A program made the position numbers and the translations under genes. Below, in pieces: positions 45,897 through 56,014 of a stretch of DNA of 62,570 bases. This DNA is from Melioribacteraceae bacterium (GTDB lineage: Bacteria > Bacteroidota > Ignavibacteria > Ignavibacteriales > Melioribacteraceae). The stretch is taken from contig JAEINS010000026.1 of assembly GCA_016342755.1 (NCBI GenBank), positions 1 through 62,570 of the forward strand. Direction: 5' to 3'. Every line of letters begins with the position of its first letter. Positions within the stretch are counted from its first letter, which is position 1. The notes beneath the pieces were generated by a model. That model had not been told where the DNA came from and made no database searches. It worked only from the letters and a program-made list of their open reading frames with translations.

Positions 45897-47989
45897 TGAA
45901 AAATGAGATTATTGCATACTTTAGAAAACATCCCACAGCGGTGTTAAAATCGAGACAGCTTGCAGGTAAGCTGGGAATAAAAAAAGAACATGAAAAAGAA
46001 AAACTTAAGCATTTTTTGTTTGAGCTTTTTAAGGAAGGTGTTCTTGTTAAAGACAGAAAAAAATATTCGCTTAGCAGAAAAACTACCGGCGAGTTAACTG
46101 GTATTATAAATATAATTGACAATGGCAGCTACGGTTTTGTTGTTTTAGATGATTCGAAACTTCAGGATATATTTATTGCCGAGAGATATTTGGGAAGTGC
46201 TTTTAGTGGCGATAGAGTTGAAGTAGCTTTATTTGCTAAACAACGCGGTAAAAATATTGAAGGGCAAGTTGTAAAAGTTTTAGAAAGAAAAAGAACTGAA
46301 TTTAGCGGAACTCTTAAAAAATCGAAATCATTTTACTTTGTGAAACCTGATAACCGGGAAATTCATAGAGATATTTATATTGCTGAACAAAATCTGAATA
46401 AAGCTGAGAGCGGCGATAAAGTAGTTGTTAGTGAAATTGAATGGGATTCTTCCTTACTGAATCCAGAGGGAAAAATTACAGAAGTACTTGGCAAAGCCGG
46501 AAGTTATGATTCGGAAATTGCCAGTCTGGCAAAAGAATTTAATTTAACATATAAATTTCCTAATGAAGTATTAGCTGAAGCGGAAAAAATTCCTGTTGAA
46601 TTGGCTGAGGCGGAAATTAAAAGAAGAACTGATCTTCGGGAAGAAATTATTTTTACAATTGATCCGGATGACGCTAAAGATTTTGATGACGCTGTTTCAA
46701 TTTCAAAATTGGAAAACGGAAATTATTCAGTCGGAATCCACATTGCAGATGTAAGTCATTATGTAAGACCCGGTACTCAATTATATGATGAAGCTTATAA
46801 AAGGGGAACAAGTGTCTATTTTGTAGGACGTGTTGTTCCAATGCTGCCGGAAAGACTCTCAAATAAAATCTGCTCTTTAGTGCCAAATGAAGATCGGTTA
46901 ACATATTCAGTTTTAACAGAAATTACAGCAAGAGGAAAAGTTGTTTCCTACAAAATTGAAAAGACTGTTATTAATAGTAAAAAGCGATTTAGTTACGAGG
47001 AAGCGCAGAATATTTTAGAAGAAGGGAAAGGCGATTTTTTTGATCAGCTTTACCAATTAGATAAATTAGCAAAAACTTTACGAAACAAACGAACCAGAGC
47101 CGGTTCAATTAATTTCTCAACTAAAGAAGTTAAATTTTATCTGAATGAGAAAGGTGTTCCTGTAGATATTAAATTAAAAGTAATTCAAGATTCTAATGAA
47201 TTGATTGAAGAGTTTATGTTATTGGCAAATCAGATTGTTGCTACACATATTGATGGAAATGAAAATAATAAATCGCTGCCGTTTGTTTATAGAATACACG
47301 ATTTACCTGATACTGAAAAGTTAAAGGAATTTGCAACTTTTGTCCGTTCACTTGGTTATTCATTCGATCCGAACATGGCAAACAAATCGAAACAGTTCCA
47401 GTTTTTACTTGATAGTGTTGAAGGGAAAGAAGAAGAATCTTTAATAAATGAAGTTGCAATACGTTCTATGGCTAAAGCAGTTTATTCGCCTAATAATATT
47501 GGGCATTACGGATTAGCGTTTAAGTATTATTCTCATTTTACTTCACCTATTAGAAGATTTCCTGATCTTATTGTTCACACACTTTTGTTTAATTATAACA
47601 AAAATTTAGGAACACAAAAATTCAGTCTTAAAAAGCTTGAGGCAATGTGCGAACATTGTTCTGCCCAGGAAAGGAACGCGGTTAGTGCTGAGCGCGAATC
47701 TGTGAAAATTAAACAAATTGAATTTTTATCGGAAAAACTTGGCGAAGATTTTAGTGGCGTAATTTCAGGAGTTACAAATTTTGGAATTTTTGTTAAATTG
47801 AATGGTAATTTAGCAGAAGGTTTAATCCGCTTAGGCGATATGGATGATGATTTTTATGTTTATGATGAAAAAACATATACAATAACTGGTAGATCCAGCG
47901 GAAAAAAATTCCGTCTTGGTGATAAACTTGAAGTTAAAGTTGTACGGGTTGACGTTGAAAGAAGAATGATCAATTTTATGTTTTCTTAA
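45896..47989 (+). CDS. rnr: Ribonuclease R
   Basis: A 697-aa 3'-5' exoribonuclease of the RNB family that degrades structured RNA. It has an N-terminal winged-helix and cold-shock-like domains (about 1-200), then the RNB catalytic core with the aspartate cluster DPDDAKDFDDAVS (about residues 255-267), the HYGLAFKYYSHFTSPIRRFPDLIVH block and a C-terminal S1 domain (FSGVISGVTNFGIFVKL). It lacks the long basic tail seen in the E. coli enzyme. Its ATG overlaps the tamB stop by one base, so an RNA decay enzyme is coupled to an envelope gene. Confidence 0.93.
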   Translation: MKNEIIAYFRKHPTAVLKSRQLAGKLGIKKEHEKEKLKHFLFELFKEGVLVKDRKKYSLSRKTTGELTGIINIIDNGSYGFVVLDDSKLQDIFIAERYLGSAFSGDRVEVALFAKQRGKNIEGQVVKVLERKRTEFSGTLKKSKSFYFVKPDNREIHRDIYIAEQNLNKAESGDKVVVSEIEWDSSLLNPEGKITEVLGKAGSYDSEIASLAKEFNLTYKFPNEVLAEAEKIPVELAEAEIKRRTDLREEIIFTIDPDDAKDFDDAVSISKLENGNYSVGIHIADVSHYVRPGTQLYDEAYKRGTSVYFVGRVVPMLPERLSNKICSLVPNEDRLTYSVLTEITARGKVVSYKIEKTVINSKKRFSYEEAQNILEEGKGDFFDQLYQLDKLAKTLRNKRTRAGSINFSTKEVKFYLNEKGVPVDIKLKVIQDSNELIEEFMLLANQIVATHIDGNENNKSLPFVYRIHDLPDTEKLKEFATFVRSLGYSFDPNMANKSKQFQFLLDSVEGKEEESLINEVAIRSMAKAVYSPNNIGHYGLAFKYYSHFTSPIRRFPDLIVHTLLFNYNKNLGTQKFSLKKLEAMCEHCSAQERNAVSAERESVKIKQIEFLSEKLGEDFSGVISGVTNFGIFVKLNGNLAEGLIRLGDMDDDFYVYDEKTYTITGRSSGKKFRLGDKLEVKVVRVDVERRMINFMFS

Positions 47990-48015
47990 AAAGTTAAAAA
48001 TTATTTGGAATATAT

Positions 48016-51000
48016 ATGAAAAAAATGAAATTAATAATTCTATTATTGACGGTTTTGGGTACTCAGGTATTTGCTCAATTCGGTCAGAATAGAGTTCAAT
48101 ATAAAGAACAGGACTGGCACTATATACAGACAAATCATTTTGATATTTACTTTACTTTTCCCGGAAAAATCCCAACTGAGTTTGCGGCACATGCTGCTGA
48201 AGAAGCTTTAGCCGATCTTGAGGGAAAATTAGATTACAAGATAAATAACAGATTTTCACTGGTAATCTATAATTCGCATAATGATTTTCAGGAAACAAAT
48301 ACATCCGATTCGTATGTAAGTCAGGGAATTGGCGGATTTACCGAGCCGTTTAAAAACCGGGTTGTTATACCATTCGAAGGAGATTATGCAAAATTTCGTC
48401 ATGTAATACACCATGAACTTGTGCATGCTGTTATGCGCGATATGCTTTATGGCGGAACAGTTCAGAATATAATATCCAGAGGAATTTCGCTCCAATTGCC
48501 GCTTTGGTATCATGAAGGTATGGCTGAATATTTGTCATCGGACTGGGAAACAAATTCTGATATGTTTATTAGGGACGCAATAATAAATGAATATTTACCG
48601 GATATTCCGTATTTAAGCGGATATTTTGCCTATCGCGGCGGACAGGCTTTAATGAAATACATTGCGGAAAAATATGGTGTTGAAAAAATTGCGGAGATAC
48701 TAAATAAGACTCAGGGTTTAGGAAAACTTGAAGCGGGAATTAAAGCTTCAATTGGTTTAACTATTGAAGAGTTAAATGACAGATGGAAAAAAGATCTTAA
48801 AAGAAAATATTGGCCGGATATTGCTGACAGGCAGGATCCGGATGAATTTGCGAAGAAACTTACTGATAATAAAAAGGATGGCGGATTTTATAATACAAGT
48901 CCGGCTATTTCTCCGCAAGGAGATAAAATTGTATTTATCTCGGATCGTGATATTTATTTCGATATTTATGTAATAAACGCGTTCGACGGAAAAGTTATTG
49001 ATAAAATTGCGGAGAGTGGCAGAGCAAATGATTTTGAAGAATTAAATGTTTTAACCCCGGCTTTAACATGGGCGCCTGATAATAAGCGTGTGGCAATTTC
49101 TGTAAAGAGTTCCGGTTATGACAGAATAAGAATAATAGATGTTGAAGAAGGTGACAGTTATGAACTCCCATTTAAAATGCCGGGCGTATCGTCTGTAAGC
49201 TGGTCTCCAAAGGGAAATTTAATTGCGTTTGTAGGACACAACGAAACTCAATCGGATATTTACACTTATAATTTTGAAACTGAAGAAGTAAAAAATATTA
49301 CAAATGATATTTTTACAGATTCAGAACCATCATGGTCCATCGATGAGAATAAAATATTCTACGTTTCCGATAGATCTGATTATTCCAACGATGAAGTTTC
49401 CTCAGAAACTTTTGATATGATAATTCATAATTATAATCAGTTCGATATTTATTCAATTGAAATGGATTCGGGAAATATTGTTAGATATACTGATTGGGAT
49501 TTGAGCAGCGAGAAATCGCCTATTGTATCAAATGACGGAAAAACTTTATTATTTATTTCAGACTATAACGGTATTAACAACATTTATAAAATAAAGATTG
49601 ATGAAGTTAATCTCGATCAGCATCCGGTTCCTATTACAAATAGTCTTAATCAGATTGACCAAATGTCGCTTTCTGAAGATGGAAAGAAGCTGGTTTTTAG
49701 TTCGTTATATAACTCAGGTTATAATATTTATTTAATGAATAATCCTTTTGAACTTGAATCTGATTTAGAGGAATTAGAACCAACTAAATTTATGGCAAGT
49801 CTTTTATATATAGAAGATGAAGTAGCTGATACTCTGTCTAAAACAGTCCTCCCGTATAAAGATAAATCGGAATATAGCAATTATGTTTTTGGCGAAATAG
49901 AAAAAGAAGATACAAGTGGAAGTGATGGTTCGCCAATGAAAATATTTACAGGCGAATATGTGAAAGAGAATTCAAAGGATGAAGATTCATCGGCAGTAGA
50001 TTATTCAAACTACAGATTTGTTATGAATTCTGATGAAGATACTGTTGATCTTGCGGTAAAACGGGAACAGCTTTTTAAAGAAAAACTTGATCCGCAAGGT
50101 GATTATCTGGTAAATAAATATAAGGTTACTTTTACGCCGGATATTATTTATGCTAATGCCGGTTTTAGCACATTTTACGGATTACTTGGTACAACAGTAT
50201 TATCGTTTAGCGATATACTGGGAAACCACAGACTTATTGGCCATACAAGTATGCAGGTCGATCTAAAAAATAGTGATTATGGATTATCGTACTATTATCT
50301 GGCAAAAAAAATAAATTATGGAGTAGATGCATTTCACACAGCCAGATTTGTATACCTGGATAAAACATATTCAAATGGCGTTTACCGCGAGTTATACAGA
50401 TTTAGAAATTTTGGATTTGTTTTATCGGCCAGTTATCCTTTAAGCCGATTCTATAGACTAGATGCAAGTTTAAGCTATCTAAATGTTACATCAGAAAATT
50501 TAGACAATTTTAATTTGCCTTCGGAAGAAGTTCATTATGCAATTCCAAGACTGAGCTTTATTCATGATAATACAATGTGGGGTTATTATTCTCCAATTGA
50601 AGGAACCAGATATAATTTAACGGCTTTTGGTAATCCGGCAATAACAACGGGAACAAGGAGTTTTTATTCTTTAACCTGGGATTATAGAAAATATATGAGA
50701 TTCTGGTTCGATAATTCATTTGTATTCAGAGTATCCGGCGGATATTCCGGTGGCGCAAATCCGCAGGCATTTATGATGGGTGGAACATCGAACTGGATAA
50801 ACAGAGATTTTGCGCGTGGATATCTTCCAATTGAAGATGCTACTGATTTTGCGTTTTTAACTCCTGCTCTGCCAATGAGGGGATTTAATTATGCGGAGAG
50901 AATAGGTTCAAAATATTCTCTTATTAACTTAGAATTAAGAATGCCGGTAATAAGATATTTGCTTACAGGTCCGTTACCGCTGTTATTCCGTAATATTTTA

Positions 51001-51231
51001 GGAACAGCCTTTATTGATGTTGGAACAGCCTGGAATAAAAATGAAAAATTACAGTTATTCCATAAAAATGAAAAAAATGAAACAGTTGCCAAAGATCTTT
51101 TAATGGGAACCGGATATGGTTTAAGAACATTTTTCTTGTTTGCGCTAGTTAGAATGGATGTTGCATGGGCTTTTGACGGGAAAGAATTTTCTGAACCGAG
51201 ATATTACTTTAGTTTAGGTGTAGATTTTTAG
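48016..51231 (+). CDS. Exported metalloprotease / TolB-like propeller / Omp85-type barrel fusion
   Basis: A 1071-aa protein with three parts. A signal peptide (LIILLLTVLGTQVFAQ) leads to a gluzincin-type metallopeptidase (MA-like) with zinc motif HELVH (133-137) and the helix WYHEGMAEYL (third ligand Glu167 or Glu171). About 290-600 is a TolB/WD40-like beta-propeller (SPQGDKIVFIS, WSPKGNLIAF). About 700-1071 is an outer membrane barrel with an Omp85-like MRGF loop motif, FIDVGTAW, and a terminal GVDF. The protein is thus likely anchored in the outer membrane with protease and propeller in the periplasm. The substrate is unknown; clean-up of misfolded outer membrane proteins is a fair guess. 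A terminator follows. Confidence 0.82.
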   Translation: MKKMKLIILLLTVLGTQVFAQFGQNRVQYKEQDWHYIQTNHFDIYFTFPGKIPTEFAAHAAEEALADLEGKLDYKINNRFSLVIYNSHNDFQETNTSDSYVSQGIGGFTEPFKNRVVIPFEGDYAKFRHVIHHELVHAVMRDMLYGGTVQNIISRGISLQLPLWYHEGMAEYLSSDWETNSDMFIRDAIINEYLPDIPYLSGYFAYRGGQALMKYIAEKYGVEKIAEILNKTQGLGKLEAGIKASIGLTIEELNDRWKKDLKRKYWPDIADRQDPDEFAKKLTDNKKDGGFYNTSPAISPQGDKIVFISDRDIYFDIYVINAFDGKVIDKIAESGRANDFEELNVLTPALTWAPDNKRVAISVKSSGYDRIRIIDVEEGDSYELPFKMPGVSSVSWSPKGNLIAFVGHNETQSDIYTYNFETEEVKNITNDIFTDSEPSWSIDENKIFYVSDRSDYSNDEVSSETFDMIIHNYNQFDIYSIEMDSGNIVRYTDWDLSSEKSPIVSNDGKTLLFISDYNGINNIYKIKIDEVNLDQHPVPITNSLNQIDQMSLSEDGKKLVFSSLYNSGYNIYLMNNPFELESDLEELEPTKFMASLLYIEDEVADTLSKTVLPYKDKSEYSNYVFGEIEKEDTSGSDGSPMKIFTGEYVKENSKDEDSSAVDYSNYRFVMNSDEDTVDLAVKREQLFKEKLDPQGDYLVNKYKVTFTPDIIYANAGFSTFYGLLGTTVLSFSDILGNHRLIGHTSMQVDLKNSDYGLSYYYLAKKINYGVDAFHTARFVYLDKTYSNGVYRELYRFRNFGFVLSASYPLSRFYRLDASLSYLNVTSENLDNFNLPSEEVHYAIPRLSFIHDNTMWGYYSPIEGTRYNLTAFGNPAITTGTRSFYSLTWDYRKYMRFWFDNSFVFRVSGGYSGGANPQAFMMGGTSNWINRDFARGYLPIEDATDFAFLTPALPMRGFNYAERIGSKYSLINLELRMPVIRYLLTGPLPLLFRNILGTAFIDVGTAWNKNEKLQLFHKNEKNETVAKDLLMGTGYGLRTFFLFALVRMDVAWAFDGKEFSEPRYYFSLGVDF

Positions 51232-51232
51232 T

Positions 51233-51259
51233 AAAAAGCCCCGTTAAACGGGGCTTTTT
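51233..51259. terminator. Bidirectional terminator closing the envelope cluster
   Basis: AAAAAGCCCCG and CGGGGCTTTTT form a perfect 11-bp GC-rich stem with a 5-nt loop and T-runs on both strands. It serves the plus-strand fusion gene and the convergent zinc-ribbon gene. Confidence 0.92.
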
Positions 51260-51472
51260 TTATGCCGATTTTTTTTGAGAATCAGATTTAGATTTTTTAT
51301 AATCAGTTTCATAAAATCCGGTTCCTTTAAAGATTGGATCAGAACCGCTTCCAATTAATCTTTTAAAATTGCCGCTGCATTTTGGGCATTCCGATAAGTG
51401 ATCATCAGTCATTTTTTGAAAAACTTCCGCTGTATGTCCACAATCTTTACATCTATAATCATAAGTAGGCAT
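51260..51472 (-). CDS. FmdB-family zinc-ribbon protein
   Basis: A 70-aa protein with a zinc ribbon at the N-terminus: MPTYDYRCKDCG (C8, C11) and ECPKC (C29, C32). A glycine-serine stretch (LIGSGSDPIFKGTGFYETDY) and a Lys/Ser-rich tail follow. This is the FmdB/CxxC_CxxC_SSSS family, named after a putative regulator of formamidase but of uncertain function. It is monocistronic and convergent with the envelope cluster. Confidence 0.9.
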   Translation of the reverse strand: MPTYDYRCKDCGHTAEVFQKMTDDHLSECPKCSGNFKRLIGSGSDPIFKGTGFYETDYKKSKSDSQKKSA

Positions 51473-51626
51473 TTAAATCTCCATACACATATCAAAATAA
51501 TTTAATCGTTAAATTTAATTACAATAAACAAAAAAATAAACAATAATTTTTTACTTATATAATATGATGAATTAAACATAATTCAGATTCTCAGAATTAG
51601 CTAAATTATTCATTAATAATAATTTA

Positions 51627-51655
51627 TTGACAACCCTTTTACTTTTCCGTATATT
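51627..51655 (+). promoter_or_regulatory. Promoter of prs
   Basis: TTGACA (51627-51632), a 17-bp spacer and TATATT (51650-51655), about 50 bp before the prs ATG. It has the same boxes and spacing as the lexA promoter in this window. Confidence 0.65.
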
Positions 51656-51704
51656 TCGATTCTGTCTTAAAAAGTAAAGTTGTTTTTTATATATAGTTGG
51701 ATTC

Positions 51705-52652
51705 ATGAATTTAAAACCTATAATTTTTTCCGGGAGTTCTAACCCACAGTTATCCCGAAAGATAAATGAATATTTAAACTTAATTCCCGGCGAAGTATCA
51801 TTAAAAAGGTTTAGTGACGGCGAGATTTGGGTTAAGTTTAGAGAGAATATTCGTGGAAGAGATGTATTTATTGTTCAATCAACTCAGCAGCCATCAGATT
51901 TTTTGATGGAATTATTGATTATGATTGATGCAGCAAAACGTTCTTCGGCAAAAAGGATAACCGCCGTTCTTCCTTATTTTGGTTATGCAAGACAAGATAG
52001 AAAAGATCAGCCAAGGGTTTCTATTACAGCAAAACTTATTGCCAATCTTATAACAACAGCCGGAGCAGATAGAGTTTTAACAATGGATCTTCATGCTGCG
52101 CAGATTCAGGGATTTTTTGATATTCCTTTGGATCATCTTTATGCATCGCCTATATTTACAAATATTTTTAAAGAGCGTAAGGATGATATTGTTGTTGTTT
52201 CGCCGGATGTTGGTGGAATTAAGTTGGCAAGATCATATGCCCAGAAAATTGGCGGTGCTCCATTAGTATTAATTGATAAAAGACGTCCTGAGCCAAATAT
52301 AGCAGAAGTAATGAATATTATTGGTGAAGTAAAGGGTAAAAATGTTCTTTTAGTTGATGATTTAATTGATACCGGTGGTACTTTTGTTGGTGCCATAGAA
52401 GCCTTAAAAGAGCGTGGCGCAAAAGAAATTTATGGAGCAGTTACTCATCCTTTACTATCTGGTGAAGCAATTGAACGTTTAGAAAAATCGGCTTTAACTA
52501 AACTATATGTAACTGACAGTATTCCGTTACCGGAAGGGAAAAATATCACAAAGATTGTTCCTAAAACATCTTCGGCAATTTTGGCTGAAGCAATAATAAG
52601 AATTCATAGAAACGAATCTATTAGTTCGTTGTTTGAAGTAAATAAAGATTAA
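51705..52652 (+). CDS. prs: Ribose-phosphate pyrophosphokinase
   Basis: A 315-aa PRPP synthetase that makes the activated ribose used for nucleotide, His and Trp synthesis. Seen: FSDGEIWVKFRENIRGRDVFIVQS, the catalytic RQDRKDQPR stretch, MDLHAAQIQGFF, and the PRPP-binding loop VLLVDDLIDTGGT. Length fits the class I enzyme. A good promoter lies upstream. rplY follows 37 bp later and pth after that, a common gene order. Confidence 0.96.
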   Translation: MNLKPIIFSGSSNPQLSRKINEYLNLIPGEVSLKRFSDGEIWVKFRENIRGRDVFIVQSTQQPSDFLMELLIMIDAAKRSSAKRITAVLPYFGYARQDRKDQPRVSITAKLIANLITTAGADRVLTMDLHAAQIQGFFDIPLDHLYASPIFTNIFKERKDDIVVVSPDVGGIKLARSYAQKIGGAPLVLIDKRRPEPNIAEVMNIIGEVKGKNVLLVDDLIDTGGTFVGAIEALKERGAKEIYGAVTHPLLSGEAIERLEKSALTKLYVTDSIPLPEGKNITKIVPKTSSAILAEAIIRIHRNESISSLFEVNKD

Positions 52653-52689
52653 GAGAATTTTAAGAAAATATATTTGGAGAAAGTGAGCA

Positions 52690-53271
52690 ATGGCAAACTT
52701 AACATTAGAAGCTAAGAAAAGAGAACTTACTACAAAGGGTGCTGTAAATCAGCTAAGAAGAGATGGTTATGTTCCAGGTGTATATTATGTAAAAGGTGAT
52801 GAACCAATATCTTTTTCTGTTTTTGAAACAGATCTAAAACCATTAGTTTACACAAGAGAAAGTCATTTAATAACTCTAAAGTTAGATGGTGTTAAAGAAG
52901 ATCTTCGTTGTGTTTTAAAGGATATTCAATTTGATCCGGTATCAGATAGAATTGTACATGTGGATTTTAGAGGTATTAAAGATGATCAGGTAATTGATCT
53001 TGAAGTTCCAGTAAGATTACGTGGTACTGCCGAAGGTGTAAAACAGGGTGGAAAACTTCAAGTTGGTGTTCATAAAATTAAAGTTGAATGCTTTCCTAAA
53101 GATTTGCTTGACCATATTGAATTAGATATCACTAATCTAAAAATTGGTGAATCTATACACGTAAGAGATCTTAAATATGATAATATAAAAATGTTGACTA
53201 ATGATTCAGTTGTTCTTGTTGCGGTTTCTTCTTCAAGAAACGTTGTAGCAGCAACAGAAGAAGAGGAATAA
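52690..53271 (+). CDS. rplY: Ribosomal protein L25 (CTC/TL5 long form)
   Basis: A 193-aa long-form L25 with the 5S-rRNA-binding N-terminal domain (about 1-90, KKRELTTKGAVNQLRRDGYVPGV) and the C-terminal TL5/CTC beta domain (about 95-185, VPVRLRGTAEGVKQGGKLQ). It ends in an acidic tail (ATEEEE). It binds 5S rRNA in the central protuberance. A TTGGAGAAAG ribosome binding site precedes the ATG. Confidence 0.95.
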   Translation: MANLTLEAKKRELTTKGAVNQLRRDGYVPGVYYVKGDEPISFSVFETDLKPLVYTRESHLITLKLDGVKEDLRCVLKDIQFDPVSDRIVHVDFRGIKDDQVIDLEVPVRLRGTAEGVKQGGKLQVGVHKIKVECFPKDLLDHIELDITNLKIGESIHVRDLKYDNIKMLTNDSVVLVAVSSSRNVVAATEEEE

Positions 53272-53289
53272 TATAGGATCTGATATAAT

Positions 53290-53898
53290 TTGCGAATAGT
53301 ATTTGGAATTGGAAATCCAGGCAGTAAGTATAACAATACTAAACATAATATTGGATTTCAGATATTAGATAAATTTGCGGAAAAACATGAGCTCAGGTTT
53401 AGAGCAGCAAATAAAGATTATTATATAACGGGAAGTGAATTTCATGCTTCCCGTTTTTTATTGGTAAAACCGGTTACCTATGTCAATTTATCCGGTTTAG
53501 CCGCAAAAGATGTTTTGGAAAAAAATGACGTACCTGTTGGGGAATTCTTAGTTATAACTGATGACCTAAATCTGGAGCCGGGCAAGATCAGATTGAGAAA
53601 ATCTGGTGGTGATGGAGGTCATAATGGAATAAACTCAATTATTTATCATTTAGAAGATGATAAATTTCCCAGATTAAGATTTGGGATAGGTAACGAATTT
53701 GAAAAAGGTGATATGGCTGACTTTGTGTTGAGTAAGTTTAATAAGGAAGAACTTAATTCAATTCAAGATGATATTGATTTTGCTGTAAATTTAATTGAAG
53801 AATTCATTTGTGGCGGAATTCAAAAAACATTAGATTATTTTAGTAAAGAATCATCAAAACGTGCAAATAATAAACTAACTGAGGGAGCAAAAGAGTAG
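53290..53898 (+). CDS. pth: Peptidyl-tRNA hydrolase
   Basis: A 202-aa enzyme that frees tRNA from stalled peptidyl-tRNA. The opening [22 protein letters not shown] carries the catalytic His19 and substrate-binding Asn9. [11 protein letters not shown] and [20 protein letters not shown] complete the active site. The start is a TTG at 53290, 18 bases after rplY, behind AGGATC; no ATG lies near. It ends one base before hppA. Confidence 0.94.
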   Translation: MRIVFGIGNPGSKYNNTKHNIGFQILDKFAEKHELRFRAANKDYYITGSEFHASRFLLVKPVTYVNLSGLAAKDVLEKNDVPVGEFLVITDDLNLEPGKIRLRKSGGDGGHNGINSIIYHLEDDKFPRLRFGIGNEFEKGDMADFVLSKFNKEELNSIQDDIDFAVNLIEEFICGGIQKTLDYFSKESSKRANNKLTEGAKE

Positions 53899-53899
53899 T

Positions 53900-55969
53900 A
53901 TGGAATCTATTATTTACGTTATTCCCCTATTTGGCCTTATGGCATTACTCTATTCTTATCTTAAAAACAAATGGATAACCAGGCAAAGTACCGGCACTGA
54001 TAAAATGACCGAAATATCAGAGAATATAAAAGACGGTGCTATGGCTTTCTTAAAAACAGAATACAAAGTTTTATTTGTATTTGTTTTGGCTGTTGCAATT
54101 TTATTAGGCTTTTCTAACAGCGGAAGAGATGATTCTTCCTGGTTAATAGCCGTATCTTTTATTGTTGGCGCATTTTGCTCAGCACTTGCCGGATTTTTAG
54201 GAATGATGGCTGCAACTAAAGCAAATGTAAGGACAACGCAAGCCGCCAGAGAAGGTCTTGGTCCCGCATTAAATATAGCATTCTCAGGCGGATCAATTAT
54301 GGGAATGAACGTTGTTGGTTTAGGTGTAATTGGTTTAAGCGGACTATTTATTATATACTCAGGTTTGGATTGGGAATTAATTAAAGTAATAAATGTTTTA
54401 TCAGGATTTTCATTAGGTGCTTCATCAATAGCGCTTTTTGCAAGAGTTGGCGGAGGAATATATACAAAAGCCGCTGATGTTGGTGCCGATCTTGCCGGAA
54501 AAGTTTATGAAGGAATTCCTGAAGATGATCCGAGAAACCCGGCTACTATTGCCGATAATGTTGGTGATAATGTTGGTGATGTTGCAGGTATGGGAGCCGA
54601 TCTTTTTGAATCATTTGTTGGTGCAATAATTGGCACAATGGTTCTTGGTGCTATTTTTATTGATGTGCCGCAGTTTAGCGAATTTTCATTAGGTGCGGTT
54701 ATTCTTCCTTTAACAATTGCTGGTGTCGGAATTGTGTTCTCTATATTGGGAACTTTCTTTGTAAAAGTAAAAGAAGGCGGAAATCCGCAAAGAGCCTTAA
54801 ATACTGGCGAGTTTGGAACTGCCGCACTTATGCTGGTTGCATCTTACTTTATTATAAAGAATATGCTGCCTGAAAGTTGGTCGTATGCAGGGTTCGATTA
54901 CACAAGTAACGGTGTTTTTACAGCTACAATAATAGGTCTGTTTGCTGGATCTTTGATTGGTTTGATTACCGAATATTATACCGGAACTGATAAAAAACCC
55001 GTTAAATCTATTGCAAATCAATCTGTAACTGGTGCCGCTACAAATATTATTGCCGGACTTGGTGTTGGAATGATGTCTACTGCACTTCCTATTATTATAA
55101 TTGCATTAAGCATTATTTTAGCACACCATTTTGCAAGTTTATATGGTATTGCAATAGCTGCTTTAGGAATGCTTTCAACAACTGGAATTCAATTGGCAGT
55201 TGATGCTTATGGACCAATTTCGGACAATGCAGGCGGTATTGCTGAAATGGCTGAACTTCCTAAAGAAGTTCGCAGAAGAACTGATAAACTGGATGCCGTT
55301 GGAAATACTACTGCGGCAATAGGAAAAGGATTTGCAATAGGATCTGCTGCTTTAACGGCATTAGCACTGTTCTCGGCTTATATGCTTCAGGCAGAAATTG
55401 AAGTAATTGATTTAGCAAAACCAATTATTATGGGTGGATTATTTATTGGAGCAATGCTACCTTTTTTGTTTTCAGCAATGTCGATGAATGCTGTTGGCAG
55501 AGCCGCAAAAGAAATGATTATTGAAGTTGGCAGGCAGTTTAAAGAAATTCCCGGATTAAGAGAAGGTACGGCAAAAGCAGAATATTCAAAATGTGTGGAA
55601 ATTTCTACAAAAGCGGCTATTAGAGAAATGATTTTGCCTGGTTTATTAGCTGTAACGGTTCCGGTGATAATTGGTTTTATTAGTAAAGAAATGCTTGCCG
55701 GGTTATTGGCCGGTGTTACCTCATCCGGAGTTTTGATGGCAATTTTTATGTCGAATGCCGGGGGTGCCTGGGATAACGCAAAAAAATTAATTGAAAGCGG
55801 ATTTGTTGTAGATGGCTTCAAATATAGTAAAGGATCCGAGGCTCACAAAGCATCTGTTGTGGGTGATACTGTTGGAGATCCATTTAAAGATACTTCTGGT
55901 CCGTCATTAAATATATTAATAAAACTTATGGCAGTGGTATCATTAGTTATTGCACCATTAATAAAATAA
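53900..55969 (+). CDS. hppA: Membrane-bound ion-pumping pyrophosphatase (K+-dependent type)
   Basis: A 689-aa integral membrane protein with about 16 helices that couples pyrophosphate hydrolysis to ion export. The catalytic loop [28 protein letters not shown] and the late acidic loop around [21 protein letters not shown] are intact. In the helix-12 motif [15 protein letters not shown], alanine stands where K+-independent enzymes carry lysine, so this should be the K+-dependent branch. Many members of that branch pump Na+, some Na+ and H+. The pumped ion cannot be fixed from these motifs alone. It sits 1 base after pth. Confidence 0.93.
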   Translation: MESIIYVIPLFGLMALLYSYLKNKWITRQSTGTDKMTEISENIKDGAMAFLKTEYKVLFVFVLAVAILLGFSNSGRDDSSWLIAVSFIVGAFCSALAGFLGMMAATKANVRTTQAAREGLGPALNIAFSGGSIMGMNVVGLGVIGLSGLFIIYSGLDWELIKVINVLSGFSLGASSIALFARVGGGIYTKAADVGADLAGKVYEGIPEDDPRNPATIADNVGDNVGDVAGMGADLFESFVGAIIGTMVLGAIFIDVPQFSEFSLGAVILPLTIAGVGIVFSILGTFFVKVKEGGNPQRALNTGEFGTAALMLVASYFIIKNMLPESWSYAGFDYTSNGVFTATIIGLFAGSLIGLITEYYTGTDKKPVKSIANQSVTGAATNIIAGLGVGMMSTALPIIIIALSIILAHHFASLYGIAIAALGMLSTTGIQLAVDAYGPISDNAGGIAEMAELPKEVRRRTDKLDAVGNTTAAIGKGFAIGSAALTALALFSAYMLQAEIEVIDLAKPIIMGGLFIGAMLPFLFSAMSMNAVGRAAKEMIIEVGRQFKEIPGLREGTAKAEYSKCVEISTKAAIREMILPGLLAVTVPVIIGFISKEMLAGLLAGVTSSGVLMAIFMSNAGGAWDNAKKLIESGFVVDGFKYSKGSEAHKASVVGDTVGDPFKDTSGPSLNILIKLMAVVSLVIAPLIK

Positions 55970-56014
55970 GTGTAAATTTAAAGTTTAAATTCAAAATATC
56001 AATTTATTAACCCT

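Noticed and set aside
55387-55821. 144-codon minus-strand frame inside hppA
   Set aside because: It mirrors the membrane helices of hppA and has no independent support.
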